Program-made: the position numbers and the translations under genes
Assembly: GCA_039177505.1 (NCBI GenBank)
Contig: JBCDFR010000003.1
Location: 47,192 to 111,191 of the forward strand
DNA: 64,000 bases
Direction: 5' to 3'
Source: JABSQH01 sp039177505
GTDB taxonomy: Bacteria > Actinomycetota > Acidimicrobiia > Acidimicrobiales > Ilumatobacteraceae
Part shown: piece after piece, positions 35,981 through 44,520 of the stretch
Numbering within the stretch: the stretch's first letter is position 1
Layout of the letters: every line of letters begins with the position of its first letter
Notes under the pieces: generated by a model
The model's database searches: none
The model's input: only the letters and a program-made list of their open reading frames with translations
What the model was told of the DNA's origin: nothing

Positions 35981-36009
35981 GTTGGCGTGCCTAACACGAT
36001 TTCTATACT
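35981..36009 (+). promoter_or_regulatory. Promoter of the siderophore importer with a weak DtxR/IdeR-like dyad
   Basis: TTGGCG (35982-35987) and TATACT (36004-36009), 16 bp apart, form a good -35/-10 pair, unlike the -10-only promoters elsewhere in the window. The stretch GTTGGCGTGCCTAAC (35981-35995) overlaps it and shares GCCTAAC with the centre and right half of the DtxR/IdeR consensus; by hand about 11 of 19 positions match. Iron repression is plausible from context but the box is imperfect. Confidence 0.45.
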
Positions 36010-36091
36010 CGGGCGCTGCAAGTAACGAAACCCCGACCGGTACGTGTTCTCCGCCCACACGTCCCCTTGGACGACAACTCAAAGGAGAACA

Positions 36092-37066
36092 ATGACGTTC
36101 ACACCCCGCATCCGCATTGCCGCGCTCGTAGCGGCAGGAGCCCTCGCCCTCGCGGCATGTGGCACCGACGACGTCGAAGCCGATGCCCCCGACACCACCG
36201 GATCCGCTTCCGGCGACGTCGTCGTCGAGACCTTCGCCGGAGGCGAGACCGTATTGCCAGCCAATCCTAAGTCGATCGTGGTGCTCGACTGGGCTGCACT
36301 CGACACGATCGACGCCTTGGGAGCCGGCAATTTGGTCGTCGCCGGACCGATGTCGAGTGGCATACCGCCGTACCTCGAGGACTATTCGTCGCTCGAGAAC
36401 GCCGGGTCGCTGCAGGAGCCGAACTTCGAAGCGATCAACGCGATCGATCCGGACCTGATCATCATCGGAGGTCGCGGACAAGCGAACATCGACGAACTGT
36501 CCAACATCGCTCCGACCATGAACATGAGCGTCGGGCGAGGCTCGGACAACTTTGTCGACTCGGTCACGCTCAACACGACCGCGCTGGGCACGATCCTCGA
36601 TCTCGAAGACGAAGCCGCAGCGATACTCGCTGAGCTCGAAACGGAAGCAGCCGAAGTCGCCGAACTCGCTGCCACCCGGGGCACCGGCCTGGTGATCATG
36701 ACAAGCGGCGGCGAACTGTCAGCGTACGGTCCCGCCGAAGAGGGTCGCTACGACATGGTGTACGGATTGTTCGGCGTCGAGCCGGCCGCCACCCAGACAG
36801 CAGTTGAGACCCACGGCGACGTGATCTCGTTCGAGTTCCTGTCCGACACCAACCCCGACATGCTGATCGTGCTCGACCGCGACAGTGCCCTCGGTGACGC
36901 TGGTGAGAGTGCTCAACAGATCCTCGACAACGACCTCGTCAACGGCACCAACGCCGTCATCAACGATCAAGTCGTGTACGTCGACACAGCGTCCTGGTAC
37001 CTGTCGACCGGCGGCGTGCAGGCGTTCGCCACGATGATCGAAGACATGAACGACCTCCTCAGCTGA
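36092..37066 (+). CDS. Siderophore ABC transporter substrate-binding lipoprotein (FatB/YclQ type)
   Basis: Binds a ferric siderophore outside the membrane. The 324-residue product has a lipoprotein signal with Cys23 (LALAAC), an acidic linker, and a type 3 (helical-backbone) binding fold: IVVLDWAALDTIDALGAG, the NFEAINAIDPDLIIIGGR block typical of the group, and DTASWYLSTGGVQAFATMIEDM at the end. The pattern matches the YclQ/CeuE group that takes catecholate siderophores such as petrobactin. ATG 36092 is fixed by AAAGGAG at 36081-36087. First gene of a four-gene operon. Confidence 0.9.
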   Translation: MTFTPRIRIAALVAAGALALAACGTDDVEADAPDTTGSASGDVVVETFAGGETVLPANPKSIVVLDWAALDTIDALGAGNLVVAGPMSSGIPPYLEDYSSLENAGSLQEPNFEAINAIDPDLIIIGGRGQANIDELSNIAPTMNMSVGRGSDNFVDSVTLNTTALGTILDLEDEAAAILAELETEAAEVAELAATRGTGLVIMTSGGELSAYGPAEEGRYDMVYGLFGVEPAATQTAVETHGDVISFEFLSDTNPDMLIVLDRDSALGDAGESAQQILDNDLVNGTNAVINDQVVYVDTASWYLSTGGVQAFATMIEDMNDLLS

Positions 37067-37091
37067 CAATCGTCGACAAGTCGAGGCAACC

Positions 37092-38066
37092 GTGTCCCAG
37101 CGCCGATCCGTCGTGGCCTATGCGCCTTGGCTTGCGCTGGCGACGCTTGTCTACATTTCGCTGTTCGTCGGGGTTATCAACATCGACCTCCGGTCGGTGT
37201 TGACCGACCCCGACGACCGGCATGTCTTGATCTACAGCCGAGTTCCACGCACCGCTGCGCTGGCACTCGCCGGGGCCGCAATGGCGGTGTCCGGACTGAT
37301 CATGCAGCACCTCACGCGTAACCGGTTCGTGGCTCCGACGACGGCCGGAACCGTCGATGCTGCGGCGGTCGGCCTGCTCGTGGCGACCGTGTGGTTTGCC
37401 ACTGCGCCCGTCATGGGCAAAGTCCTCATCGCCCTCATCTTCGCATTGGCTGGAACCGCAGTCTTTGTGTTCATCGTCCAGCGCATCCGTTTCAAAGACG
37501 TCGTCTTCGTACCACTCCTCGGCCTGGTGCTCGGCGGGGCGTATCGCGCAATCGCGGAGTTTGCGGCGTTCCGTCACGAACTGACCCAGGCGCTGAATTC
37601 GTGGTTCACCGCTGACTTCTCGGGCATCATTCAAGGTCGCTACGAGACGTTGTGGCTGGCCGGTCTCGTCGCCGCCGCGGCTTACCTGTTCGCCAACCGC
37701 TTCACCGCAGCGGGGATGGGCGAGTCGTTCGCCACGAACATCGGCGTGAACTATCGCCTGGTGATGGCCGTCGGCCTGGCGATCACTGCGTTCAGTACGG
37801 CGGTTGTCGTCGTCACGGTCGGCGCCATCCCGTTCCTCGGGTTGATTGTGCCAAACCTCGTGACGATGGCCCTCGGCGACAACATCCGGCGCGTGCTGCC
37901 GGTGACTGCCCTCGTCGGAGCCTCCGCCGTGCTCGCGTGCGACATCTTCGGGCGCCTCGTGATCGCGCCCTACGAGATTCCGGTCGGCACGATTCTCGGG
38001 GTCCTCGGCTCGGCCGTCTTCTTGTACCTCGTGATGAGCAGGAAGGGGCGCTTCGCCAATGCCTGA
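37092..38066 (+). CDS. FecCD-type siderophore permease, first subunit (YclN type)
   Basis: A 324-residue permease with about nine or ten membrane segments, FecCD/BtuC family. Visible family blocks are YSRVPRTAALALAGAAMAVSGLIMQHLTRNRFVAPTT-type N-terminal region and the ATPase-contact loop in VGAIPFLGLIVPNLVTMALGDNIRRVLP. The start is GTG 37092, 25 bp after the binding protein. It overlaps the second permease gene by 8 bp; the pair would form the heterodimeric channel. Confidence 0.9.
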   Translation: MSQRRSVVAYAPWLALATLVYISLFVGVINIDLRSVLTDPDDRHVLIYSRVPRTAALALAGAAMAVSGLIMQHLTRNRFVAPTTAGTVDAAAVGLLVATVWFATAPVMGKVLIALIFALAGTAVFVFIVQRIRFKDVVFVPLLGLVLGGAYRAIAEFAAFRHELTQALNSWFTADFSGIIQGRYETLWLAGLVAAAAYLFANRFTAAGMGESFATNIGVNYRLVMAVGLAITAFSTAVVVVTVGAIPFLGLIVPNLVTMALGDNIRRVLPVTALVGASAVLACDIFGRLVIAPYEIPVGTILGVLGSAVFLYLVMSRKGRFANA

Positions 38067-39114
38067 CCTTCTGACCGATCAACGGTCCAGCGGCGACGGC
38101 CCGATCGACGGCGTACCCGCGAGAACGAGTCACGACGCGATCCAGCGTCGACGTCGACTCGACCGTCGCAGCGTGCTCGTATTCGTCCTGCTCAGCCTGA
38201 TCGCCGCGGGGTCAGCAACGCTCTTTCTGACGTGGGGGGTCAACGGATATTGGGACTACGCACTCCCACGACGCCTCGAACAGCTCGCTGCGCTGGTGGT
38301 CGTCGGGGCCGCCATCTCGGTGTCGACCATCGTGTTCCAGACGCTCACCGAGAACCGCATCTTGACGCCCGCCATCATGGGCTTCGACGCGCTCTACATC
38401 CTGATCGCAACGACCCTCGTTTTCATGTTGGGATCCGAGACCGTCGTCGGGATCTCCAGCGTTCATCTCTTCGCCCTGAACGCCATCCTCCTCGTGGTTG
38501 TCGCCACCTTGGCCTATCGGTGGGTCTTAACCGATACGTCGCGAGGCCTGTACACGCTCTTGTTGGTCGGGGTGATCGCCGGCACGCTGTTCAACTCGTT
38601 TTCGACCTTCATGTTCCGCGTGATGGAACCGAGTGAATACGACACCCTCCTCACCACCCTCTACGCAAGCTTCAACCTGATCGACACGACGGTGCTGCGG
38701 ATCGCAACGGCGCTGTTGGTGCTGGGCATCGTCGCCGCGGTGATGATGGCACCGACACTCGACGTGTTGACGCTCGGGCGCGATCGCGCCACGGCGCTCG
38801 GCGTGGACTACCGGCGCACCGCTACAAAACTGTTGATCATCGTGGCGGGCCTTGTCGCTGTGTCGACCGCGCTGGTCGGTCCCGTGTTGTTCCTCGGGCT
38901 CCTCGTGGCAAATCTCGCGTATCAATTGACCCGCACCCAACGCCACTCGATCACACTGCCGGCGGCGATTCTCATCTCGATTACGGCGCTTGCACTCGGC
39001 CAGGCACTGCTGCAGCACGTGTTCAACTACGCCGGCACACTCGGCTCGATCATCAACCTCGTGGGTGGCACGTACTTCGTCATCCTTCTCGTCATGGAGT
39101 CCAAGAAGACATGA
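38059..39114 (+). CDS. FecCD-type siderophore permease, second subunit (YclO type)
   Basis: A 351-residue FecCD-family permease with an N-terminal cytoplasmic extension of about 38 Arg-rich residues. Recognisable blocks are RRLEQLAALVVVGAAISVSTIVFQTLTENRIL-type early region, the DYRRTATKLLIIVAGLVAVSTALVGPVLFLGLLVANLAYQ region and GTYFVILLVMESKK at the end, as in YclO. It overlaps the first permease by 8 bp and the ATPase gene by 4 bp (ATGA). Confidence 0.9.
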   Translation: MPDLLTDQRSSGDGPIDGVPARTSHDAIQRRRRLDRRSVLVFVLLSLIAAGSATLFLTWGVNGYWDYALPRRLEQLAALVVVGAAISVSTIVFQTLTENRILTPAIMGFDALYILIATTLVFMLGSETVVGISSVHLFALNAILLVVVATLAYRWVLTDTSRGLYTLLLVGVIAGTLFNSFSTFMFRVMEPSEYDTLLTTLYASFNLIDTTVLRIATALLVLGIVAAVMMAPTLDVLTLGRDRATALGVDYRRTATKLLIIVAGLVAVSTALVGPVLFLGLLVANLAYQLTRTQRHSITLPAAILISITALALGQALLQHVFNYAGTLGSIINLVGGTYFVILLVMESKKT

Positions 39115-39869
39115 TCACTGTCGATTCCCTCACCAAGACGTACGGCGACACCTGTGTGGTCGACGGCATCTCGGTCAAATTCGCGCGCTCGGGTATCACC
39201 TCGATCATCGGGCCGAACGGGGCGGGGAAGTCGACCCTGTTGCAGATGGTCAGCCGGATTCTCGGCGCTGACGCCGGAACGGTGGAGATCGACGGCCTCG
39301 ACGTGTTCTCGGCGCCCGGACGCGAGGTCGCCAAGAAGATGTCGATCCTGCGTCAGGATCAGCACATGCTGGCCCGCATCACCGTGCGCGAGCTCGTCGA
39401 GTTCGGCCGTTTCCCCCACTCGCGCGGCCGGCTCACCCCCGAGTGTCTCGTCGCGGTCGACGAGGCACTGGCCTACTGCAGCCTCGACGACCTCGCAGAC
39501 CGACCGATCACTGCGCTCTCCGGCGGACAACGCCAACGCGCGCACGTCGCCATGGTGCTGGCCCAGGACACGCAGTACGTGTTGCTCGACGAACCACTCA
39601 ACAATCTCGACATGGCCCACGCCACTGGGCTGATGGGCCTGTTGCACTCACTCGCAGTCGACCGCGGCAAGTCGATCGTGCTCGTGCTCCACGACGTGAA
39701 CTACGCCGCGGCGTACTCCGACCGAATTATCGCCCTGCGTGACGGCGTCATCGTGTGTGACGGTCCGCCGTCCGAGGTGATCACCGAGCACGCCCTCGAG
39801 TCGATCTACGACATGCCGTTCAACGTGCACCAACTCGGGGACGAGCGGGTCGCCACCTACTTCCGATAG
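39111..39869 (+). CDS. Siderophore ABC transporter ATP-binding protein (YclP/FepC type)
   Basis: The 252-residue ATPase of the importer. Walker A GPNGAGKST, Q-loop region LRQDQHMLARITVRELVEFGRFPHSRGR, ABC signature LSGGQRQRAHVAMVL, Walker B YVLLDEPLNNLD, and switch His in LVLHDVNYAA; the C-terminus DGPPSEVITEHALESIYD is typical of FepC-like proteins. It completes the operon of binding protein, two permeases and ATPase. Confidence 0.93.
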   Translation: MITVDSLTKTYGDTCVVDGISVKFARSGITSIIGPNGAGKSTLLQMVSRILGADAGTVEIDGLDVFSAPGREVAKKMSILRQDQHMLARITVRELVEFGRFPHSRGRLTPECLVAVDEALAYCSLDDLADRPITALSGGQRQRAHVAMVLAQDTQYVLLDEPLNNLDMAHATGLMGLLHSLAVDRGKSIVLVLHDVNYAAAYSDRIIALRDGVIVCDGPPSEVITEHALESIYDMPFNVHQLGDERVATYFR

Positions 39870-40191
39870 AGCGATTGGAGGCGTTGAGGCGGCCGAAGCG
39901 CCTGTCGGTGCCGAGGCGACGATGACCGAGGTAGTGCTGCGACGCCGGCGCCAGAGCGTTCGTCGCCACAGTGTTGGCGGTCGGGTCGCGGCATGGGCAA
40001 GCGCCGAGCGAGCAATGTCTTCGCGGTGGCGGGCGATCGCGATGGCGAAGGTGGTGTCGGGGTGGTCGTGCACGATGGGCCTCCGGCGGAGAGGACGGCG
40101 AATGAACGCCCTCCACCATGAGCCCTCAGGCACCCCCGACACATCGGGCATCTGCCCACATCTTCGGTGTCGCCTACCTGAGACCGCCCGA
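39870..40191. other. Gap without a supported gene between the importer and the TlpA-like gene
   Basis: About 320 bp. On the minus strand an open frame (ATG at 40151) has good GC at third codon positions over roughly 40 codons (a stretch with HPDTTFAIAIARHREDIARSAL), but it then becomes Arg-rich and runs 222 bp antisense into the ATPase gene. I recognise no domain and no start-adjacent promoter box, so I do not call it. A small GAGGCG-type hairpin follows the ATPase stop. The region may hold a decayed gene. Confidence 0.4.
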
Positions 40192-40677
40192 TTAGGCAGC
40201 GAGCAACTGCGTCAGCTTCGAGCCGAGCTCGGCACTGGCCGGTGCCCCAACACTGTGTTTGAAACCGCCGTCACTGCCGAGTGCGACGTAGGTGGGCAGC
40301 CCCATGACGCCGAAGGTGTTGGCGAAGTCATACCCGCTGTCGACGATGTGGTCGAAGCCGTCCAGACCCTCGTCGAGCATCATCTCTGCGGCGTCGCCCT
40401 TGTCGTGTGGTGCCACCACACCCAGGAACCGGACATCGTCACCGAACTCGTCGTGGGCCTCGATCAGATCGGGAATCGCGGCCCGGCAATGACGGCACGA
40501 CGGCGACCAGAACCACAGCAGCACGTTTTCCTCGTCGAGGCCGTCGAGGTTCACTTCAACTCCCTCGACGGTCTCGACCATTGCGACGTCGGCATCGCCA
40601 GATGATCCAGTCTCACCACCACATGCCGCGGCCAGTGCGACCACCACAGCGATCAGTGCAGCGCGCGCCCGGTTCAT
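40192..40677 (-). CDS. TlpA/ResA-like thioredoxin-fold lipoprotein
   Basis: A 161-residue membrane-anchored thioredoxin. Residues 1-19 are a lipoprotein signal ending ALAAAC (Cys19). After a short Ser/Asp linker, the thioredoxin fold has WFWSPSCRHCRAAIP, whose active site is C-R-H-C, and the cis-proline turn GLPTYVAL. Such proteins reduce disulfides outside the membrane, for example in cytochrome c maturation, or act in thiol stress. Start 40677 gives a proper signal peptide; an upstream ATG at 40746 would add an Arg-rich leader. It stands alone. Confidence 0.87.
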   Translation of the reverse strand: MNRARAALIAVVVALAAACGGETGSSGDADVAMVETVEGVEVNLDGLDEENVLLWFWSPSCRHCRAAIPDLIEAHDEFGDDVRFLGVVAPHDKGDAAEMMLDEGLDGFDHIVDSGYDFANTFGVMGLPTYVALGSDGGFKHSVGAPASAELGSKLTQLLAA

Positions 40678-40825
40678 CGTGGACGGAATGCGGCGCACCG
40701 GCCGTCGAGCGAGTCGGTTCTCTGGTTCATGCCTCCAGAAAGGCACAACGCTGTTGAGCGCTACTCAAACGGTGGATAAACCGTCTCCGAATCGTGGGAT
40801 GGAGCAGCGTCGCCGCTGAGCGGGA

Positions 40826-41854
40826 TCAACCCCCCGAAATGTCGGCGACTTTCTGCTTGCCAGCCTTGATGAACGGCATCATGTCGCGCAGCTCGCTACC
40901 GATCTCCTCGATGGCGTGGCCTTTACCATCTTCTTGCATACGCGAGTAGTTGGGTCGCCCAGCCTCCGACTCGGCGATCCACTCGGCGGCGAACTCGCCA
41001 CTGCGGATCTCACCGAGGATCTTGCGCATCTCGTCCTTGGTCGCCTCTGTGACCACCCGCTGGCCGCGGGTGAGGTCGCCGTACTCGGCGGTGTCCGAGA
41101 TTGAGTAACGCATCCCGGCGATGCCCTCCTCAGACATGAGGTCGACGATCAGCTTCACCTCGTGAAGGCACTCGAAGTACGCCATCTCGGGCGCGTACCC
41201 GGCCTCGACGAGCGTCTCGAAACCGGCGCGCACCAGAGCGGTGAGGCCACCGCAGAGCACAGCCTGCTCGCCGAACAGGTCGGTCTCGGTTTCTTCAGCG
41301 AAGGTCGTCTCGATCACACCCGCGCGGGTGCCACCGATTGCATCGGCGTAGCTCATCGCCACGTCGCGGGCTGCGCCCGTGGCGTCTTGAGCCACAGCGA
41401 TCAGTGCCGGCACGCCGCCGCCCTCGGTGTAGGTGCGACGTACGAGGTGACCAGGACCCTTCGGTGCGACCATGATCACATCAACGCCTGCAGGGGGCTG
41501 GATGCGGTCGAACCGGATGTTGAATCCGTGAGCGAACGCGAGCGCGTCGCCGTCGGAGAGATGGGCCGCGATGTGCTCGTCGTAGATCCGCTTCTGCTCG
41601 GTATCGGGAGCCAGCAGCATGATCACGTCGGCCCAGGCTGCGGCTTCGGCAATCGTCATCACGGCCAGTCCGGCGGCATCGGCCTTGGCGGCCGACGACG
41701 ACTCCGCACGGAGTCCGACCACGACGTCGACACCGGAGTCCTTCAGGTTGAGCGCATGGGCGTGACCCTGCGAGCCGTAGCCGACGACGGCGACCTTCTT
41801 ACTTCGGATGATCGACGCGTCGGCGTCTTCGGCGTAGTACACGGTGACGGCCAT
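40826..41854 (-). CDS. ilvC: Ketol-acid reductoisomerase
   Basis: Rearranges and reduces acetolactate or acetohydroxybutyrate with NADPH in valine/isoleucine synthesis. A class I enzyme of 342 residues. The cofactor motif is VAVVGYGSQGHAHALNLKDSG, with GLRAESSSAAKA after it; the PKGPGHLVRRTYTEGGGVPALIAV block and the metal-site E/D residues in ETETDLFGEQAVLCGG and YFECLHEVKLIVDLM are intact. The Shine-Dalgarno GGAAAGG (41864-41870) lies within the end of ilvN, and the genes are 1 bp apart. Confidence 0.96.
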   Translation of the reverse strand: MAVTVYYAEDADASIIRSKKVAVVGYGSQGHAHALNLKDSGVDVVVGLRAESSSAAKADAAGLAVMTIAEAAAWADVIMLLAPDTEQKRIYDEHIAAHLSDGDALAFAHGFNIRFDRIQPPAGVDVIMVAPKGPGHLVRRTYTEGGGVPALIAVAQDATGAARDVAMSYADAIGGTRAGVIETTFAEETETDLFGEQAVLCGGLTALVRAGFETLVEAGYAPEMAYFECLHEVKLIVDLMSEEGIAGMRYSISDTAEYGDLTRGQRVVTEATKDEMRKILGEIRSGEFAAEWIAESEAGRPNYSRMQEDGKGHAIEEIGSELRDMMPFIKAGKQKVADISGG

Positions 41855-41855
41855 C

Positions 41856-42428
41856 TCAGCCAGCCTTTCCAGTATTCGGTGTGGTGGAAGAATTCAGGGC
41901 GCGCAGCCGGGCGTTGCGATCGAGTTTGGGAAGCGCCACCCGGCCGGTGCGCTGGAGTTCCACGATGCCATATCCGCTGAGCAGGTCTTCAAAGTCGTCG
42001 AGCTTGTCGGGATGACCTTCGAGGCTGACGGTCAGCGCCGATTCGGCGACGGAGATGATCTTGCCCTCGAAGATGTTGATCAGTTCCACGACGTGGCTGC
42101 GACTCTCGTCGCTCGCTTTCACCGTGCCGAGCAGGAGCTCGCGTTCGACCGAACGACGGGGGTCGAGCTCGGAGATCTTGACCACGTCGATGAGCTTGAA
42201 CAGCTGTTTGGTGATCTGTTCGAGTGGCGTCGACTCCACGTCGACCACGATCGTGATCCGGCTCATCCCATCGTCCTCGGCCGGAGCGACCGCGAGCGAA
42301 AAGATGTTGTAACCCCGTCGGGCGAAGAGTCCGGCCACACGGGCCAGGACACCGGGCCGGTTCTGCACGAGCACCGACAAGATGTGGTGGTTCAGTGAGT
42401 GCCCGCTGTATTGGTTGATGGTCGTCAC
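41856..42428 (-). CDS. ilvN: Acetolactate synthase small (regulatory) subunit
   Basis: The regulatory subunit that confers valine feedback inhibition on IlvB. It has 190 residues: an N-terminal ACT domain (HILSVLVQNRPGVLARVAGLFARRGYNIFSLAV) with the typical Gly/Asn effector loop, and a C-terminal ALS_ss_C region (VELINIFEGKIISVAESALTVSLEGHPDKLDDF). The start is GTG 42428, 13 bp after the ilvB stop. It sits between ilvB and ilvC in the usual order. Confidence 0.95.
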   Translation of the reverse strand: MTTINQYSGHSLNHHILSVLVQNRPGVLARVAGLFARRGYNIFSLAVAPAEDDGMSRITIVVDVESTPLEQITKQLFKLIDVVKISELDPRRSVERELLLGTVKASDESRSHVVELINIFEGKIISVAESALTVSLEGHPDKLDDFEDLLSGYGIVELQRTGRVALPKLDRNARLRALNSSTTPNTGKAG

Positions 42429-42441
42429 TTGACGTCTCGCT

Positions 42442-44220
42442 TCAGCGTTCGGGACGACGAAGGTGGTGCGCTTCGTCGGCGTGTTGAGGGTGGAGGATCA
42501 GTTCGTCGTTGCTGACACCGGCGGGAACCATCGGGAACACCTTCTCGCCCGGGTCACAACGGAACTCGATGACGACGCTGCGGTCCGTGATGGCGTTGGC
42601 CTTCTCGATCGCTGGGCCGACCTCTTCGGGTGACTCGACGCGGATGCCGACGGCGCCCATCGACTCGGCCCACATCACGAAGTCGGGCACCGAACCGTTG
42701 AGGAACACCTCGGAGTACTTCTCGTCGTAGAACATCTCCTGCCACTGACGCACCATCCCGAGATAGGCGTTGTTGATCAGGGCCACCTTGATCGGCAGAT
42801 CGTCGAGGGTCGCCGTGACCATCTCCTGGCCGGTCATCTGGAAGCAGCCGTCGCCGTCGATGGCCCACACGTCCTTTTCGGGGTGCGCAGCTTTCGCACC
42901 GATCGCAGCCGGGATCGAAAAGCCCATCGTGCCGAGCCCACCGGAGTTGACCCAGGTGTACGGCTCGGTGAAGTCGATCAACTGCGACGCATACATCTGG
43001 TGCTGGCCGACACCCGAGGTGACGATGGCGCCCGGCGCAAGCCGCTCGTTGAGCTGCTCGATGCAGAACTGCGGCTTGAGCGCCTGACCCGGCTCGGACT
43101 GGTCGTAGACGACCGGGAACTTCTCCTGCCAACCCGACAAGGTGCTCTTCCAGTCGGCGATATCGGCCTGCACCGTTCCACCGCTTTGCAGTTGCCGGAT
43201 CGCCGACACGATCTCCTCGATCACGTACTTCGCGTCGCCGACGATCGGAACGTCGGGTCGCCGCACCTTGCCCTGCTCGGCCGGGTCGATGTCGACGTGA
43301 ATCACCTTGGCTTCCGGGGCGAAGGAGTCGACCTTGCCGGTGATCCGATCGTCGAACCGCGAGCCGAGCGCGATCAACAGGTCGCTGTGCTGCATTGCAG
43401 ACACCGCAGTGGCGTTGCCGTGCATGCCGGGCATCCCGAGACAGAGGCGGTGGTCGTCGGGGAACGCACCGCGAGCCATCAGCGTGGTCACCACATGGAT
43501 GTCGGTCAGCTCGGCGAGTTCGCGCAACGCCTCGGCGGCGCGCGCCTTTAAGATGCCGCCACCGGCGTAGATCACCGGGCGTTGCGCCTCGAGGATCATC
43601 TGCGCGGCCTGCTTGATCATCCGCGGGTGGCCCTTCACGTTGGGCCGGTACCCAGGCAGTGATCCGAGCAGCTCTTCGTCGCTCGGCCAGTTCCAGGTGG
43701 TCGTGGCCTGCAGGACGTCTTTGGGCACATCGACGAGCGTCGGGCCAGGCCGGCCGGTGCGGGCGATGTGGAACGCCTGGCGGATGGCCATCGGAATGTC
43801 GTCGGGCGACATGACCAACTCGTTGTGTTTGGTGCACGAGCGCGTGATCCCGACGGTGTCGCACTCCTGGAAGGCGTCGCTGCCGATCGCCGCCGTCGGC
43901 ACCTGCCCGGTTATCCCGACCATCGGGATCGAGTCCATGTAGGCATCCATGAGCGGTGTGACGAGGTTGGTCGCGGCGGGGCCAGACGTCACCATCGCCA
44001 CGCCCGGGCGGCCGGTCACGTGGGCGTAACCCTCCGCCATGTGGCCGGCGCCCTGCTCGTGGCGCACAAGGATGTGGCGGATCGGGCTATCGACGAGTGG
44101 GTCGTACGCCGGGAGGATGCACCCGCCGGGGTACCCGAAGATCAGTTCGACCTGCTCGTGTTCGAGCGATCGGATCAGCGCTTCGGCGCCGGTGATTGGG
44201 CCGGAATTCGCTGCGGTCAT
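42442..44220 (-). CDS. ilvB: Acetolactate synthase large (catalytic) subunit
   Basis: The TPP- and FAD-dependent enzyme that condenses pyruvate with pyruvate or 2-oxobutyrate. The 592-residue product has FGYPGGCILPAYD, the catalytic Glu in RHEQGAGHMAEGYA, VTSGPAATNLVTPL, and the TPP motif GDGCFQMTGQEMVTA...NNAYLGMVRQWQ. ATG 44220 has a good ribosome site, GAAAGG, 7 nt upstream. The open frame continues upstream to 44313, but that segment is the attenuator hairpin, not protein. The gene is preceded by a branched-chain leader peptide, so it is likely controlled by attenuation. Confidence 0.96.
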   Translation of the reverse strand: MTAANSGPITGAEALIRSLEHEQVELIFGYPGGCILPAYDPLVDSPIRHILVRHEQGAGHMAEGYAHVTGRPGVAMVTSGPAATNLVTPLMDAYMDSIPMVGITGQVPTAAIGSDAFQECDTVGITRSCTKHNELVMSPDDIPMAIRQAFHIARTGRPGPTLVDVPKDVLQATTTWNWPSDEELLGSLPGYRPNVKGHPRMIKQAAQMILEAQRPVIYAGGGILKARAAEALRELAELTDIHVVTTLMARGAFPDDHRLCLGMPGMHGNATAVSAMQHSDLLIALGSRFDDRITGKVDSFAPEAKVIHVDIDPAEQGKVRRPDVPIVGDAKYVIEEIVSAIRQLQSGGTVQADIADWKSTLSGWQEKFPVVYDQSEPGQALKPQFCIEQLNERLAPGAIVTSGVGQHQMYASQLIDFTEPYTWVNSGGLGTMGFSIPAAIGAKAAHPEKDVWAIDGDGCFQMTGQEMVTATLDDLPIKVALINNAYLGMVRQWQEMFYDEKYSEVFLNGSVPDFVMWAESMGAVGIRVESPEEVGPAIEKANAITDRSVVIEFRCDPGEKVFPMVPAGVSNDELILHPQHADEAHHLRRPER

Positions 44221-44272
44221 GTCGGTGCCTTTCGTGTGGAGATCGAGGAGTGGTGTGATGGGAAATCGATGC

Positions 44273-44307
44273 CGAAAACGCAAACGACCTCCCGGCTGGG
44301 AGGTCGT
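44273..44307 (-). terminator. Attenuator terminator in the ilvB leader
   Basis: Read on the minus strand: ACGACCTCCC, loop AGCC, GGGAGGTCGT, a perfect 10-bp stem (44284-44307), followed by TTGCGTTTTC. This intrinsic terminator lies between the leader peptide and the ilvB start. An alternative stem AGCACG/CGTGCT (44309-44335) lies just before it. The leader's first bases GTGAGCAC (44368-44375) are complementary to GTGCTCAC (44306-44313), which touches the terminator stem, so mutually exclusive folds are possible. Confidence 0.85.
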
Positions 44308-44333
44308 GAGCACGCGCGGAGTGGTCCGGCGTG

Positions 44334-44375
44334 CTACCGGATGAGTACTACAAGGGCGCGGGGGCCGGTGCTCAC
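44334..44375 (-). CDS. ilvB leader peptide (attenuation peptide)
   Basis: A 13-residue open frame, GTG to TAG, encoding MSTGPRALVVLIR. Five of the last six residues before the terminal Arg are A-L-V-V-L-I-type, four of them the branched-chain amino acids that the ilvBNC pathway makes (Leu, Val, Val, Leu, Ile in a row). This is the classical design of ribosome-mediated attenuation in actinobacterial ilvB operons. CACACT lies 7 nt upstream (44383-44388), so the leader is probably leaderless; GGAGG also sits just before the start. A terminator hairpin follows 26 nt downstream. Confidence 0.88.
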   Translation of the reverse strand: MSTGPRALVVLIR

Positions 44376-44459
44376 GCCTCCAAGTGTGCCAGGAGATCCG
44401 CTCTCGGTCAACCTGGGCGACCGAACCGGCACGGGGGCAGTACGCGACATTAGGACATT

Positions 44460-44505
44460 AGGGGTCAGGCACCAGATGTCGCTGCGACATCTGGTGCCTG
44501 ACCCC
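44460..44505. repeat. Long perfect inverted repeat between folD and the ilvB leader
   Basis: GGGGTCAGGCACCAGATGTC, loop GCTGC, then its exact reverse complement; with flanking A/T the stem is 21 bp. It begins 15 bp beyond the folD stop and lies upstream of the ilvB leader promoter. It could end folD transcription, and it resembles the REP-type palindromes often mobilised by REP-associated tyrosine transposases (from memory; no such gene is in the window). Confidence 0.8.
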
Positions 44506-44520
44506 TGATGTCGCTGTGCA

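Noticed and set aside
39648..40151. A 167-residue minus-strand frame as a gene
   Set aside because: Only about 40 codons look coding; the rest is Arg-rich and antisense to a clear ABC ATPase.
44221..44313. An in-frame 31-residue N-terminal extension of IlvB
   Set aside because: It covers the attenuator hairpin and T-tract, and ATG 44220 has a proper ribosome site and the family's normal N-terminus.
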